Assembly: GCA_964448135.1 (NCBI GenBank)
Contig: CAYUVH010000063.1
Coordinates: 1 to 64,000 of the forward strand
Direction of reading: 5' to 3'
DNA length: 64,000 nucleotides
From: CAYUVH01 sp964448135
GTDB lineage: Bacteria; Verrucomicrobiota; Verrucomicrobiia; Limisphaerales; UBA8199
Shown: one piece after another, positions 34,462 through 42,913 of the stretch
Numbering within the stretch: the first letter of the stretch is position 1
Layout: each line of letters begins with the position of its first letter
Translations under genes and position numbers: made by a program
The notes under the pieces: model-generated
The model's input: the letters and a program-made list of their open reading frames with translations, nothing else
Databases searched by the model: none
Told to the model about the DNA's origin: nothing

Positions 34462-35232
34462 TCAGAGTTTGCGGAGGAGTTTGCGGGCGCGGCGGACCCA
34501 GACGCGATCGCGGCGGCGTTGAAAGGTGGGAGCGTGGGCATCGTCGGAGAGGACTTCCGTGATTTCGGCGCGGGCGGGATCGAGTTGCTGCCGGGTGAAG
34601 TATATCTCGGCAAGTTGCACTTTTGCGCGGGGATAGGAGTGGTTTTCGGTGACTTGTTTCCAAAGGGCCAGCGCACCATCGGTATCCCCAAGCGCAGTGT
34701 GAGTTTCCGCCAAGGCCATAAGTGAGTAGCCGTAATCGTGTTTGGGATTTTCCGCGATGACGCCTTCCAGCAGAGGTTTGGCCTCGGCGGCGCGTTGCTG
34801 ACGGAGGAGGCATTGGCCGAGGTGCGCGCGGGCGTCGATGTCCTGCCCGTCCCGCTCCAATGAGGCGCGGTAGGCTTCCTCGGCCAGCTTGAGTTTGCCC
34901 TGTTGGAAATAAACATCGCCCAATTGGTAATAGTGATGGGCCTTGTCGAGATGATGGATCTGGGCCTTGAGTTCCTTGATGCGGCGGCGGTTTTGGGCGC
35001 CGGGCAGTTCGAAGCCGCGCATCGAAGTGGGGCGATTGCGGTAAATATAAAGGTAATACCAAATGGCTCCGATCGTCCAAAGCAGGACAATAATCGCAAC
35101 CCAACCCCACTCTCGCTGGCGGATGGCATCGACCAGCATCCAGATGTGGAAGATCGTAAAGATGATGGCGAAGGGCGAACTCCACAAAAGTTCCGGATGC
35201 GTGAAGCTATCGAGAAAGAAAAGCGCCAACAT
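34462..35232 (-). CDS. Membrane-anchored TPR protein
   Basis: 256 aa from ATG at 35232 (the frame is open upstream to 35304). Two N-terminal membrane segments (FAIIFTIFHIWMLVDAI and WVAIIVLLWTIGAIWYYLYIY) resemble the phospholipase-D-nuclease N-terminal hairpin (PLDc_N). A coiled linker with RRRIKELKAQIHHLDKAHHYY follows, then about four tetratricopeptide repeats (YYQLGDVYFQQGKLKLAEEAYRASL and onward) and a basic tail. It probably scaffolds other proteins on the cytoplasmic side. No catalytic residues are evident; the partner is unknown. Confidence 0.75.
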   Translation of the reverse strand: MLALFFLDSFTHPELLWSSPFAIIFTIFHIWMLVDAIRQREWGWVAIIVLLWTIGAIWYYLYIYRNRPTSMRGFELPGAQNRRRIKELKAQIHHLDKAHHYYQLGDVYFQQGKLKLAEEAYRASLERDGQDIDARAHLGQCLLRQQRAAEAKPLLEGVIAENPKHDYGYSLMALAETHTALGDTDGALALWKQVTENHSYPRAKVQLAEIYFTRQQLDPARAEITEVLSDDAHAPTFQRRRDRVWVRRARKLLRKL

Positions 35233-35335
35233 GGTTGGGCGGAATTTAAAAGGGCGCGCGGAAACGGGCAAGAATTTCGCGCAGGGAAAAAGGGCGTCTG
35301 GCAACCCATCCTGTCCGGCATCTGCGCCGACGAGG

Positions 35336-35869
35336 TCAAAACAGCAATTTGAAGATCACGAATCCAAGCACTAAAAGGTGAAAGCCGGCGAGCACTTCGT
35401 AAATCAGGAATTGATAACGCGCGATGGTACCGGGACCGCGCATGGATTTGCGCACCCAGGCTTCAGGATCCCGGCGGATTTCAGCGACCACCTCAGGGGC
35501 CAGCCGCCACGGAAAGGCCAGATCAGCGGAACTATCTTTAAACCTGCTTTCGTAAAACCCGAGGTCGGATTCGAGCAGCGATTTTTTGGCGAGCATCTGC
35601 AGGTAATACACACGGTGCCGTTGCAGGATGAAACGGCCACTGAAAGTAAGACCCAGACCCAACACTGAAATCACGGCCAGGACCACGCAGGGGCGCACCG
35701 AAGGAAAAGCGTGGCCGGATTGCAAAAGGAGGATGGACAACCCGACCAGCAACGCATCGAGCGACATGAAGAGTGCCAATCCGCGCCAGACATCGTTGCT
35801 GAGATGACGCAGCTGCGCCAACGCTTCCCGCCACATTTCGAGCGAGGGCGGGACACCGGGCGCGTTCAC
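35336..35869 (-). CDS. Small integral membrane protein, unknown
   Basis: 177 aa from GTG at 35869. Three predicted membrane helices: residues about 28-50 (GLALFMSLDALLVGLSILLL), 58-78 and 155-175 (EVLAGFHLLVLGFVIFKLLF), with a soluble loop between the second and third carrying LQMLAKKSLLESDLGFYESRF. Not recognised. It lies 16 bp after the GTG-side neighbour's end: the sialate O-acetylesterase gene begins downstream on the same strand, so co-transcription is likely. Confidence 0.65.
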   Translation of the reverse strand: MNAPGVPPSLEMWREALAQLRHLSNDVWRGLALFMSLDALLVGLSILLLQSGHAFPSVRPCVVLAVISVLGLGLTFSGRFILQRHRVYYLQMLAKKSLLESDLGFYESRFKDSSADLAFPWRLAPEVVAEIRRDPEAWVRKSMRGPGTIARYQFLIYEVLAGFHLLVLGFVIFKLLF

Positions 35870-35885
35870 GGGCGGTCTCGGGGAA

Positions 35886-37397
35886 CTACTGCTTTTTCGG
35901 CGCGGTAATCAGCGGGAAGTCGTCCGTGCGGAAGGGCGTGGCCGGCAGCCCGGATTTGTTCCACAGATTGACGACGGGATAATCAGCCCACCCATAGCGC
36001 ACAGCAACGGGCTCGGTGACGCTGGGACTGGAAACGATCACCTTGTCACCGCGAATTTCCGCTTTCGCCCAGACAAATTTGTGATCGGGTCCGCAAATGG
36101 CGAAGCCCTTGAGCTCGCTGCCGCGCGCCTCCAAGCCGCCGTCCACGTGATCGAAGCTTAAAACGGCGTCGGAGCCCTGGACAGCCATGCTCTTGTAAGC
36201 CGGGCCGGAGTATTCGATTTTTTCACCGTAAGCGATACCGCGGGCAGCCAGCGCGAGGCGCGCACCGACCGGTTCCTTTTTGCGCGGATGAATGTCACCC
36301 TGTTCGCCGACATCGGTGATCACCGCCATACCGACCTTCGGCAGGGTTTTGGTGGCGAGCAGTTGCGCCTCGCGCAGTTCCGCCCACTCGCTGTCGCCCG
36401 GATTAGGCTGGACGGTCTTGAAGGGAGCGAGTTGCACGCAGAGGAAAGTGAAATCCGAATCGCCCCAATTGCGACGCCAGCAGCGGATCATGTCGGGAAA
36501 CAGGGTGCGATATTGATCGGCGCGGCCGGCGTTGGATTCGCCCTGATACCAGATCGCGCCGCGAATGGCGTATGGGATGAGCGGGTTGATCATGCCGTTG
36601 TAAAGTTCGTAGCCACCCCAGGGCATCCAAGGGGCCCATTTTTCGAATTTCTTGCCGTCCTTTTCCGCGGCCGCTTTTTCCTTTTCGTAGGCGTCCATTT
36701 TGGTCCGCCACTCCTTCAGAGCAGCGGGCACGGGATCGAGAATCTCGGTCTTGTAACGCGGATTGATTTCGAGCGACGCGCGATCCATCCAGGATTCGGC
36801 CGGGGTCCCGCCCCAATAGGTGCCGATCAAACCGACCGGAACGTTGCGCGCTTTCTGCAAATCGCGCCCGAAATAATATCCGACGGCGGAAAAGCCTTCG
36901 GCTGATTTGGGCGAGAGCGTGTCCCAGGCCGCCTTGATGAGCACCGTGGGCGAATCGAGTTTGTTTTTGGGAACCAGGAACAGCCGGATCTGCGGATTGT
37001 TTGCGTTCGCGATGTCATTGGTCGCCTCGAAGGAGCTTTTCAGCGGCCATTCCATGTTGGATTGCCCACTGCACACCCAGACTTCACCCACCAGGACGTT
37101 CGTAAAGGTAAGCGTTTTCGTTTTCGTGGAAATGGTGAGCACGTCGGGGCCGCCCGCTTTGAGCGACCGCAGGCTGGCGTGCCAGGCGAGATTCAAGGTG
37201 GTGGCGGTGACCTTTTGATTGCGGAAGCGGATGGTGACCACGTCGCCCTCGTCGGCCCAGCCCCAGACGGGGACCGGCATGCCCTGCTGCAGGACCATGT
37301 TGTCCGAGAAAATCGCCGGCACGGCGAGGTCGGCGCGGACACTGGAAACGAGCAGCAAACCGAGCGCGCAAGAAAGGGACAGCTTGAGGAATCGCAT
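35886..37397 (-). CDS. Secreted sialate O-acetylesterase
   Basis: 503 aa from ATG at 37397, which begins a signal peptide (RFLKLSLSCALGLLLVSSVRA). An N-terminal beta domain (IFSDNMVLQQGMPVPVWGWADEG) is followed by the SASA (SGNH-type) catalytic domain: VWVCSGQSNMEWPL holds the nucleophile Ser, GTYWGGTPAESWM and AIWYQGESNAGRADQY are the following blocks, and GDIHPRKKEPVGARLALAA carries the catalytic Asp-x-x-His. The expected reaction is removal of O-acetyl groups from sialic acids or other glycans. A C-terminal beta-sandwich ends the protein. It fits with the GH20 and DUF1080 glycan enzymes elsewhere in the window. Confidence 0.92.
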   Translation of the reverse strand: MRFLKLSLSCALGLLLVSSVRADLAVPAIFSDNMVLQQGMPVPVWGWADEGDVVTIRFRNQKVTATTLNLAWHASLRSLKAGGPDVLTISTKTKTLTFTNVLVGEVWVCSGQSNMEWPLKSSFEATNDIANANNPQIRLFLVPKNKLDSPTVLIKAAWDTLSPKSAEGFSAVGYYFGRDLQKARNVPVGLIGTYWGGTPAESWMDRASLEINPRYKTEILDPVPAALKEWRTKMDAYEKEKAAAEKDGKKFEKWAPWMPWGGYELYNGMINPLIPYAIRGAIWYQGESNAGRADQYRTLFPDMIRCWRRNWGDSDFTFLCVQLAPFKTVQPNPGDSEWAELREAQLLATKTLPKVGMAVITDVGEQGDIHPRKKEPVGARLALAARGIAYGEKIEYSGPAYKSMAVQGSDAVLSFDHVDGGLEARGSELKGFAICGPDHKFVWAKAEIRGDKVIVSSPSVTEPVAVRYGWADYPVVNLWNKSGLPATPFRTDDFPLITAPKKQ

Positions 37398-37496
37398 GGC
37401 AGCAGTGCAACGAAAGCCTCCGCCCAGGTCAATCGCAAAAGGACACCGCAACCTTGCATTGCAATTGCGCGCGCGGTATGAAAGTCTGCAGTCGCA

Positions 37497-37823
37497 ATGC
37501 GAAAACCAGGCCTGGGTGAATTGAATCTAGGAGCATTGGCAGGCGCGGTCGTTGGCTCGATCGGCGGGCTCTTTGCTGTCGGCCTTGCGCCCGCCATCAT
37601 CCTCCGCGATTTTGCCCGACTTTTCGGCACCCCCAAGCTCGGCATGATCTGCTGGCTCATCGCCGGCGCGCTGGGATGGTTCATTGGTGGACAAATCGGG
37701 CCGCGCGTGGCTGATCGCTTCAACATCAACCGGGCGGAACTGATCGGCGGCGGATTGGGCGGCCTCATCCCCGTGATCCTCATCGCCCTGTGGGGCTGGT
37801 ACATGACCACGCGCGCGAATTGA
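37497..37823 (+). CDS. Small Gly-rich membrane protein, unknown
   Basis: 108 aa. Three hydrophobic segments rich in Gly: LGALAGAVVGSIGGLFAVGLAPAII, LGMICWLIAGALGWFIGGQIGP and LIGGGLGGLIPVILIALWGWYM. The glycine-zipper pattern (GxxxG) suggests packed helices or an oligomer. ATG at 37497. The SDR gene begins 26 bp downstream on the same strand. It is divergent from the O-acetylesterase gene. Function not recognised. Confidence 0.65.
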   Translation: MRKPGLGELNLGALAGAVVGSIGGLFAVGLAPAIILRDFARLFGTPKLGMICWLIAGALGWFIGGQIGPRVADRFNINRAELIGGGLGGLIPVILIALWGWYMTTRAN

Positions 37824-37849
37824 TCGCGCGCGGCGGCCGAGTTTTCCAA

Positions 37850-38647
37850 GTGAACTTCCAATTAAAAGACAAGTGGGTATTGATTACCGGCGCCTCGAGC
37901 GGATTTGGCGCGGCCGCCGCGAAGGCGTTCGGCACGGCCGGCGCGAAACTCCTCCTCGGGGCGCGCCGATTGGATCGCCTTGAAGAAGTGGCTGCCGCGG
38001 CACGCGCAGCGGGAGCGGCCGACGCGCAGTTTCATTCACTGGATGTCTCGCAAACCGCGAGCGTGGAAACATTCGTCGCCTGGGCCAAAAAACTGGTCGG
38101 CGATCCAAAGTCGGGTGGAGCCGGGGTGCATGTGCTGATCAACAACGCCGGGGGTGCCCACGGTCTGGATACCGTGGCCGCAGGTCGCGACGAGGACTGG
38201 GAAACGATGTTGCAAACGAACGTCCTCGGCGTGTTGCGCATGACTCGCGCCGTGCTCCCGCTGCTCCCCCATCATGACGGCGCTTCCATCCTCAACATTG
38301 GCTCGTATGCCGCGCACTCGGTTTACGAAGGCGGTTCCGCCTATTGCGCGGCCAAGGCCGGCGAATTGCAAATCACGCGCGTGCTGCGGCTTGAATTGAG
38401 CGGCACTGGTATTCGTGTGAGTTCCGTGGATCCGGGCCTGGCACGGACTGATTTTTCGATCGTGCGCTTCAAAGGCGATGAGGCGAAGGCGGAGAAACCT
38501 TACATCGGCACGCATCCCCTCGTCGCCGAGGACGTTGCCGAAATCCTGCTTTGGGTAGCGTCACGCCCGCCGCACGTGAACATCGATGAGATGCTCATCA
38601 AGCCGGTGGACCAGGCGGCGATGCACAAGGTGCATCGGCGGACATAG
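37850..38647 (+). CDS. Short-chain dehydrogenase/reductase (SDR), YdfG-like
   Basis: 265 aa from GTG at 37850 (the frame is open to 37790, but NFQLKDKWVLITGASSGFG is the natural N-terminus). Rossmann motif TGASSGFG, NNAG at about residue 93, catalytic Ser in LNIGSYAAH and the YCAAK Tyr-Lys pair. The C-terminal part (AEDVAEILLWVASRPPHVNIDEMLIKP) resembles NADP-dependent 3-hydroxy acid / serine dehydrogenases of the YdfG group. Cytoplasmic; the substrate cannot be fixed from sequence alone. Confidence 0.9.
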   Translation: MNFQLKDKWVLITGASSGFGAAAAKAFGTAGAKLLLGARRLDRLEEVAAAARAAGAADAQFHSLDVSQTASVETFVAWAKKLVGDPKSGGAGVHVLINNAGGAHGLDTVAAGRDEDWETMLQTNVLGVLRMTRAVLPLLPHHDGASILNIGSYAAHSVYEGGSAYCAAKAGELQITRVLRLELSGTGIRVSSVDPGLARTDFSIVRFKGDEAKAEKPYIGTHPLVAEDVAEILLWVASRPPHVNIDEMLIKPVDQAAMHKVHRRT

Positions 38648-38724
38648 TGTCCCAAAGGGAAGTGTAAAAACCGTCGCCGATTTCTTGTCTCCCACGCCAA
38701 AATGCCGTATCAGAAAGGCGCGGC

Positions 38725-39354
38725 ATGAATTTGGCCAACTACACCATCAGGCGCGCGACGCTGGATGACCTGGACCAACTGACCTTGCTTTGGCAATTGG
38801 TGGGCCTGCCAACGGATGAACTCGCCAGGCGGGTGACGGAATTTCAAGTGGCGGTGGCGCCCGACGGCGGCATCGACGCGCTCATCGGCCTGCAAATGGT
38901 CAACAAGCAGGGCCTGATTCACACCGAATGCTTTCGCGACCTTTCGATGGCCACGCCGCTGCGGCCGAAATTCTGGGAGCGCATTCAATCGCTCGCGATG
39001 AATCACGGTCTGCAGCGCCTCTGGACGCTCGAGCAGGCGGCGTTTTGGAAAAATCATGGCCTGATGCCAGCCGACGACACCCTCATCGGCACTCTGCCTC
39101 CCGCCTGGCGCGGCGCCTCGGAGGGCTGGCTGACGCTTAAATTGCGCGACGGCCTGGAGCAGCTCGCCTCGACGAATCACGAGTTCGCGATGTTCATGGC
39201 GGCGGAAAAGGAACGCACCGCGCGTACGATTCAGGGAGGAAAGGCGTTGAAGCTCGTGGCGACCGTGATCGCCTTCGCGTTGTTGATTATCGTCATTGCC
39301 GGCCTGCTGATGGTGGCAGCCCGCAATCCCGGCGCGCTGCGGCTAAACCGTTGA
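38725..39354 (+). CDS. GNAT-like N-acetyltransferase with C-terminal membrane anchor
   Basis: 209 aa. Residues 1-120 fit a GNAT fold: YTIRRATLDDLDQLTLLW at the start, VNKQGLIHTECFRD in the middle and a final AAFWKNHGLMPAD resembling the usual FYxxxGF segment. The acetyl-CoA loop (Q/RxxGxG/A) is not evident, so activity is uncertain. A linker (NHEFAMFMAAEKERTARTIQ) leads to a membrane helix LVATVIAFALLIIVIAGLLMV close to the C-terminus, which makes it a tail-anchored protein. Its stop overlaps the end of lipA by 12 bp on the opposite strand. Confidence 0.7.
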   Translation: MNLANYTIRRATLDDLDQLTLLWQLVGLPTDELARRVTEFQVAVAPDGGIDALIGLQMVNKQGLIHTECFRDLSMATPLRPKFWERIQSLAMNHGLQRLWTLEQAAFWKNHGLMPADDTLIGTLPPAWRGASEGWLTLKLRDGLEQLASTNHEFAMFMAAEKERTARTIQGGKALKLVATVIAFALLIIVIAGLLMVAARNPGALRLNR

Positions 39355-40227
39355 GTCGGGCACAAACTCGTCCGCGTGGTAGGAGCTGCGGACCATCGGT
39401 CCACTGGCGACGTGGCGAAAACCCATCGCGCGCGCGCGATCCCCGTGCCGCGCAAAGGTCTCCGGTGAAATAAACTCCGCGACGGGGAGGTGATTTCGCG
39501 TGGGACGCAGATACTGCCCCAGAGTGAGCATGTCGCAATCCGCCGCCCGCAAATCCTCCATGGCCTGAAACAGTTCCGCTTCCGTTTCGCCCAAGCCCAG
39601 CATCAAACCCGACTTGGTATGAACCCCCCTGCTCCGCGCTTTCACATCGGCAAGCACTTGAAGCGAACGGTCATAGGTCGCGCGCGAGCGAACGGACGGG
39701 GTCAGGCGGCGCACCGTTTCCAGATTATGATTGAAGATGTGCGGACGCGCACTGAGCACGAGGTCGAGCGCGGCGTGGGAACCGTTGAAATCCGGCGTCA
39801 GCACTTCAATGACGATGTCCGGATTGCGCTCCCGCACCTGCTCGATGGTCTGGCGGAAATGTTCCGCGCCGCCATCGGCCAGGTCATCGCGGGCCACGGC
39901 GGTGATGACGACGTGCTTGAGCCGCAGCCGATTCGTGGCTTCGGCGACGCGCTGCGGTTCGTCCGCTTCGAGGGCAAATGGTTTGGCCGTGGTGACCGCG
40001 CAGAACCGGCAGGCGCGCGTGCAGCGATCGCCGGCGATCATGAACGTGGCCGTGCCCTTGCTCCAGCATTCCCAATGGTTCGGGCACCGCGCGCTTTCGC
40101 ACACGGTGTGGAGATTCAGCTCGTTGAGGAGCGCGCGAGTCCGGCCGAACGCGGGCTCGGTCGGCAGCTTCAGCCGCAGCCATTCAGGCAGGCGGACGGG
40201 CGGTTGGGCTTCAGCGTACTTCGACAC
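39343..40227 (-). CDS. lipA: Lipoyl synthase
   Basis: 294 aa radical-SAM enzyme that inserts two sulfurs into protein-bound octanoate. CESARCPNHWECW supplies the auxiliary [4Fe-4S] Cys set and GDRCTRACRFCAV the radical-SAM CxxxCxxC cluster; the family's R-S-S-Y motif near the C-terminus is visible as VRSSYHADEF. GTG at 40227 starts SKYAEAQPPVRLPEWLR. It overlaps the end of the glutaredoxin gene by 17 nt, and gcvH, a lipoylated substrate, lies just upstream in the same direction, so the three form a functional cluster. Confidence 0.95.
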   Translation of the reverse strand: MSKYAEAQPPVRLPEWLRLKLPTEPAFGRTRALLNELNLHTVCESARCPNHWECWSKGTATFMIAGDRCTRACRFCAVTTAKPFALEADEPQRVAEATNRLRLKHVVITAVARDDLADGGAEHFRQTIEQVRERNPDIVIEVLTPDFNGSHAALDLVLSARPHIFNHNLETVRRLTPSVRSRATYDRSLQVLADVKARSRGVHTKSGLMLGLGETEAELFQAMEDLRAADCDMLTLGQYLRPTRNHLPVAEFISPETFARHGDRARAMGFRHVASGPMVRSSYHADEFVPDSTV

Positions 40228-40483
40228 GATTATTTCCGCTCTCCAGCTTTTTGAAGAAAGGTTCCAGCTGCTCGGGGCCGAAATCGGCGAGGACGTGGCC
40301 CTCCACCTCCAACACCGGTGCCAGTTCCTGGCCGGACAACCGGATCATTTCGTCAAAAGCCGATTCATCGGCGATCACATCGATGGTCTCGTAGGAAACA
40401 TCGTGGTCGTCGAGCCACCGCGTGGCCTTGGTGCACCAGCCGCAGTAGGGTTTGATAAAAAGTCGAATGCGTTTTGCCTTCAC
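40211..40483 (-). CDS. Glutaredoxin-like protein
   Basis: 90 aa thioredoxin-fold protein. RIRLFIKPYCGWCTKATRWLDDHDVSYETIDV has the CGWC active site at the first beta-alpha unit; the cis-Pro motif is LAPVLEVEGHVLADFGPEQL. It may reduce disulfides or deliver iron-sulfur clusters, which would suit the adjacent cluster-requiring LipA (inference). It shares a transcript with lipA by overlap. Confidence 0.9.
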   Translation of the reverse strand: MKAKRIRLFIKPYCGWCTKATRWLDDHDVSYETIDVIADESAFDEMIRLSGQELAPVLEVEGHVLADFGPEQLEPFFKKLESGNNRVEVR

Positions 40484-40507
40484 ACTGTCAAGGTGCTGTA
40501 GCCCGGG

Positions 40508-40542
40508 AGGATTATCAAACGAAGATTCTACGGACTAATCCT
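40508..40542 (-). repeat. Inverted repeat between gcvH and the glutaredoxin gene
   Basis: AGGATTA (40508-40514) and TAATCCT (40536-40542) are perfect 7-bp arms separated by 21 nt that themselves contain GAAGATTC. It lies just past the gcvH stop and could be a weak transcript-end or intercistronic structure; no U-tract is present. Confidence 0.3.
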
Positions 40543-40552
40543 GCCGGACTGC

Positions 40553-40939
40553 TCAATGGCCGCCGGTCTGCGACTGGTATTGCTCGGCGGTGAGCATCTG
40601 ATTCACTTCCGCCGGATTCGAGAGTCGCACTTTGTAAAACCAGCCGGTGCCATAAGGATCGCGATTGACGACGGACGGATCCTGCGACGCGCCCGCGTTG
40701 ACCTCGGTCACTTCACCGCTCACCGGCGTGTAAACATCGGTGGCAGTCTTCACCGATTCCACCACGCCGCACGCCTCGCCGGCCTTCACCTTGCGGCCGA
40801 CTTCGGGCAGCTCGACAAAAACCACGTCAGTCAATTCCTGTTGCGCGTGGTCGGTGATGCCGATCGTCGCCACGTCGCCCGTGACCCGGACCCACTCGTG
40901 GGATTTCGCGTACTTCAACTCCGCAGGAACATTTGCCAT
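40553..40939 (-). CDS. gcvH: Glycine cleavage system H protein
   Basis: 128 aa lipoyl carrier that shuttles the aminomethyl group between the P, T and L proteins. KYAKSHEWVRVTGDVATIGITDHAQQELTDVVFVELPEVG is the typical N-terminal part, and GVVESVKTATDVYTPVSGEV holds the lipoylated Lys in ESVKTA. The C-terminal GTGWFYKVRLSNPAEVNQML completes the fold. Length is standard. P and T proteins are not in this window. Placement beside lipA suits its need for lipoate. ATG at 40939. Confidence 0.96.
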   Translation of the reverse strand: MANVPAELKYAKSHEWVRVTGDVATIGITDHAQQELTDVVFVELPEVGRKVKAGEACGVVESVKTATDVYTPVSGEVTEVNAGASQDPSVVNRDPYGTGWFYKVRLSNPAEVNQMLTAEQYQSQTGGH

Positions 40940-41035
40940 GCCGATATTCAGGCACGGAGTTTCGCGGGGGTCAATCCTGTACTGAGCGTCGTCTCGCAGC
41001 TTGAGTTTTTAGTCCCGTTGGACTACGCTTTATCC

Positions 41036-41266
41036 ATGCCGATTTACGAGTTTCATTGCGAGAATTGCGCGAAAGACAGCGAAGTGTTGGTGCGCGCGAC
41101 GGATTGGAAAGACAGCGAGTGCCCGCATTGCGGCTCCAAAAAGCTGACCAAAAAGCTTTCGACCTTCGCCTCGTCAGTCGCGGGCTCGAAACCGTCCGGG
41201 GGAGCTTGCGCGGTCGGGAAGCCGGCGCGCGGCTGCGGCTGCCACGGTAGCAAACACAATCACTGA
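41036..41266 (+). CDS. FmdB-family zinc-ribbon protein
   Basis: 76 aa. MPIYEFHCENCAKDSEVLVR with a second CPHCGSKKLTK gives the CxxC...CxxC zinc ribbon of FmdB-like regulators (PF09723). The tail is Gly/Cys/His-rich (GGACAVGKPARGCGCHGSKHNH) and may bind metal. Start ATG at 41036; the frame is open far upstream but the zinc ribbon is at the N-terminus in this family. It is divergent from gcvH and its stop overlaps the HAD gene's stop by 7 bp. Confidence 0.88.
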   Translation: MPIYEFHCENCAKDSEVLVRATDWKDSECPHCGSKKLTKKLSTFASSVAGSKPSGGACAVGKPARGCGCHGSKHNH

Positions 41267-41943
41267 CCGCGGATCACTTGCTTCGGGCTGATTTGCCTCA
41301 GGTCTTCCACCACCCATTCGGGTGTGTGATTTTTCAGATCTTCGTATTTCGCACCCCCCGTCGCCACCGCCAGTGTCTTGGCGCCGATCGCGCGCGCACA
41401 ACGGATATCCAGCGGCGTATCGCCAATCACCAGGATTTCCTCGCCCCGCAGACTGCTGCCCAAGACCCGGTTTCCGCGTTCGTGGGCCACGGCAGCGATT
41501 TTTTCACGCTCCTCGTGATCGTCGGCAAACGCCCCGGTGTGAAAAGTGTCCCAGAGATCAAAGTGACGCAGTTTGATTTCCGCACCGAGACGAATATTGC
41601 CGGTGAGCAGGCCAAGGACGGGAGGATTCGGCAGCAACTGAATGCCCCGAATGAATTCCCGCACCCCAACACAAACGGAGCTCTCACTATCCTTCAAGAT
41701 CTGGTCGAGCCAGAAGACATAGCGCTCGAAGAAGCGCTGAAAGTTCTCGGTCGTCGCAGGGATGTCGTGAAAACCGAAAAACTCGCGCACGAGGCTGTAA
41801 TCGGTCCGGCCGGCGAATTTGATGCGTTCGATGCCGTGGGCGGCTTTGAATTCCGTCTCAAAAACGCGTCCAAAAGCCTTCACCCCCGCGCCGCCAGTGT
41901 GGACCAGGGTGCCGTCGATATCGAAAAGAACGAGTCGAACCAT
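41260..41943 (-). CDS. HAD-superfamily hydrolase (phosphoglycolate-phosphatase-like)
   Basis: 227 aa. Motif I VLFDIDGTLVHTGG with the nucleophile Asp, motif II LLTGN, the Lys of motif III in AEIKLRHFD or REKIAAVAHER, and motif IV ILVIGDTPLDIRCARAIGAKTLAVATGG. An alpha-helical cap lies between motifs I and II (class C1). Phosphoglycolate or other small phosphoester hydrolysis is likely but the substrate is not determined. ATG at 41943. Confidence 0.9.
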   Translation of the reverse strand: MVRLVLFDIDGTLVHTGGAGVKAFGRVFETEFKAAHGIERIKFAGRTDYSLVREFFGFHDIPATTENFQRFFERYVFWLDQILKDSESSVCVGVREFIRGIQLLPNPPVLGLLTGNIRLGAEIKLRHFDLWDTFHTGAFADDHEEREKIAAVAHERGNRVLGSSLRGEEILVIGDTPLDIRCARAIGAKTLAVATGGAKYEDLKNHTPEWVVEDLRQISPKQVIRGQ

Positions 41944-42050
41944 GTACGACCCAGCTTAGCGGAATGCAGTCGCTTCCGAAAGTCGAAACCCTGGGCCGGG
42001 AAACGCCGGATTGCGCCGCCGCACCGGATATGCTTTCCTTAATCCCAGCC

Positions 42051-42857
42051 ATGAGAAGCCTGTCTGCTTACTGGCGGGCGAACCTCAACCCGCGGCAAAC
42101 CTTCGCCCTGCTCGCAGCCGTGCTGCTCATTTTCCTGGTGGCCGGGCCGGCGCGCGCGGCTTCTTCGCCCGTGATTAGCAGCATCGCTTCAGTGCCCCGG
42201 CTGACGATTCAAAGCCCGATCGGCATCACCAACCAAATCCAATACGTCACCAGCCTGCTGCAGACGAACTGGCTGGTGCTCACCAATATCGTGGCGGTTC
42301 AGACGCAATATTGGTTTGTGGACGTCACGGCGGCGGCTCCCGTGAACCGCTACTACCGGGTCGTGAATCCAAGCGTTGGCGTTACGAATCCTTCGGTTAC
42401 TTTAAGACAGCTGTGGGGCAATAAGGGGGACGCCTTCACCACCACCAACCTTATCCAACGTCCCACCACCGCAACGCCGGTGAATACAGCCTTCGTTGCG
42501 TTTGACGCTTCGCACTCCAAAATCTGGATACCCGTCTCTTACGTTCCCAACTGGCCCGTCGGCACGCTGGCCTATTGGGGTGACACCTCGCATTCCATGC
42601 GCGTCGCCGCCGTGGGGACCGGCCAGATTCAATTCACCGGCGTTTCCGGAGGATACTACGGCTGGAATGCGGGCACGTTGATCGCCACCAACATGTTCTT
42701 CAGTTCACCCACGGTGATCACCGCCTCCTCGCCCTGGGTCTCTCCCGGCGTGAGCAATCTTGTCCAGGTGCCAGCCACGTTGATCCTCGGCAGCGTCAGC
42801 AACATTGTTTGGTGTGGCGGAGATCAATTTCTGATCACTGCCATCGTCAAACCGTAA
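42051..42857 (+). CDS. Secreted hypothetical protein
   Basis: 268 aa from ATG at 42051, which begins a signal peptide (TFALLAAVLLIFLVAGPARAA); the upstream open frame has none. Residues about 45-105 (LTIQSPIGITNQIQYVTSLL...LTNIVAVQTQYWF...RYYRVVNP) match the 'test-score' module seen at the C-termini of other large secreted proteins in this window, ending in a (Y/F)YR(V/L) motif. The rest is beta-rich, with no catalytic motif. It is the only short protein here with this module near its N-terminus. Confidence 0.75.
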   Translation: MRSLSAYWRANLNPRQTFALLAAVLLIFLVAGPARAASSPVISSIASVPRLTIQSPIGITNQIQYVTSLLQTNWLVLTNIVAVQTQYWFVDVTAAAPVNRYYRVVNPSVGVTNPSVTLRQLWGNKGDAFTTTNLIQRPTTATPVNTAFVAFDASHSKIWIPVSYVPNWPVGTLAYWGDTSHSMRVAAVGTGQIQFTGVSGGYYGWNAGTLIATNMFFSSPTVITASSPWVSPGVSNLVQVPATLILGSVSNIVWCGGDQFLITAIVKP

Positions 42858-42913
42858 GTCGCGACTTGTGCGCTTGAGTCCCGCCCGCGACTGACCTAAT
42901 ACTTCGCAGTCTT

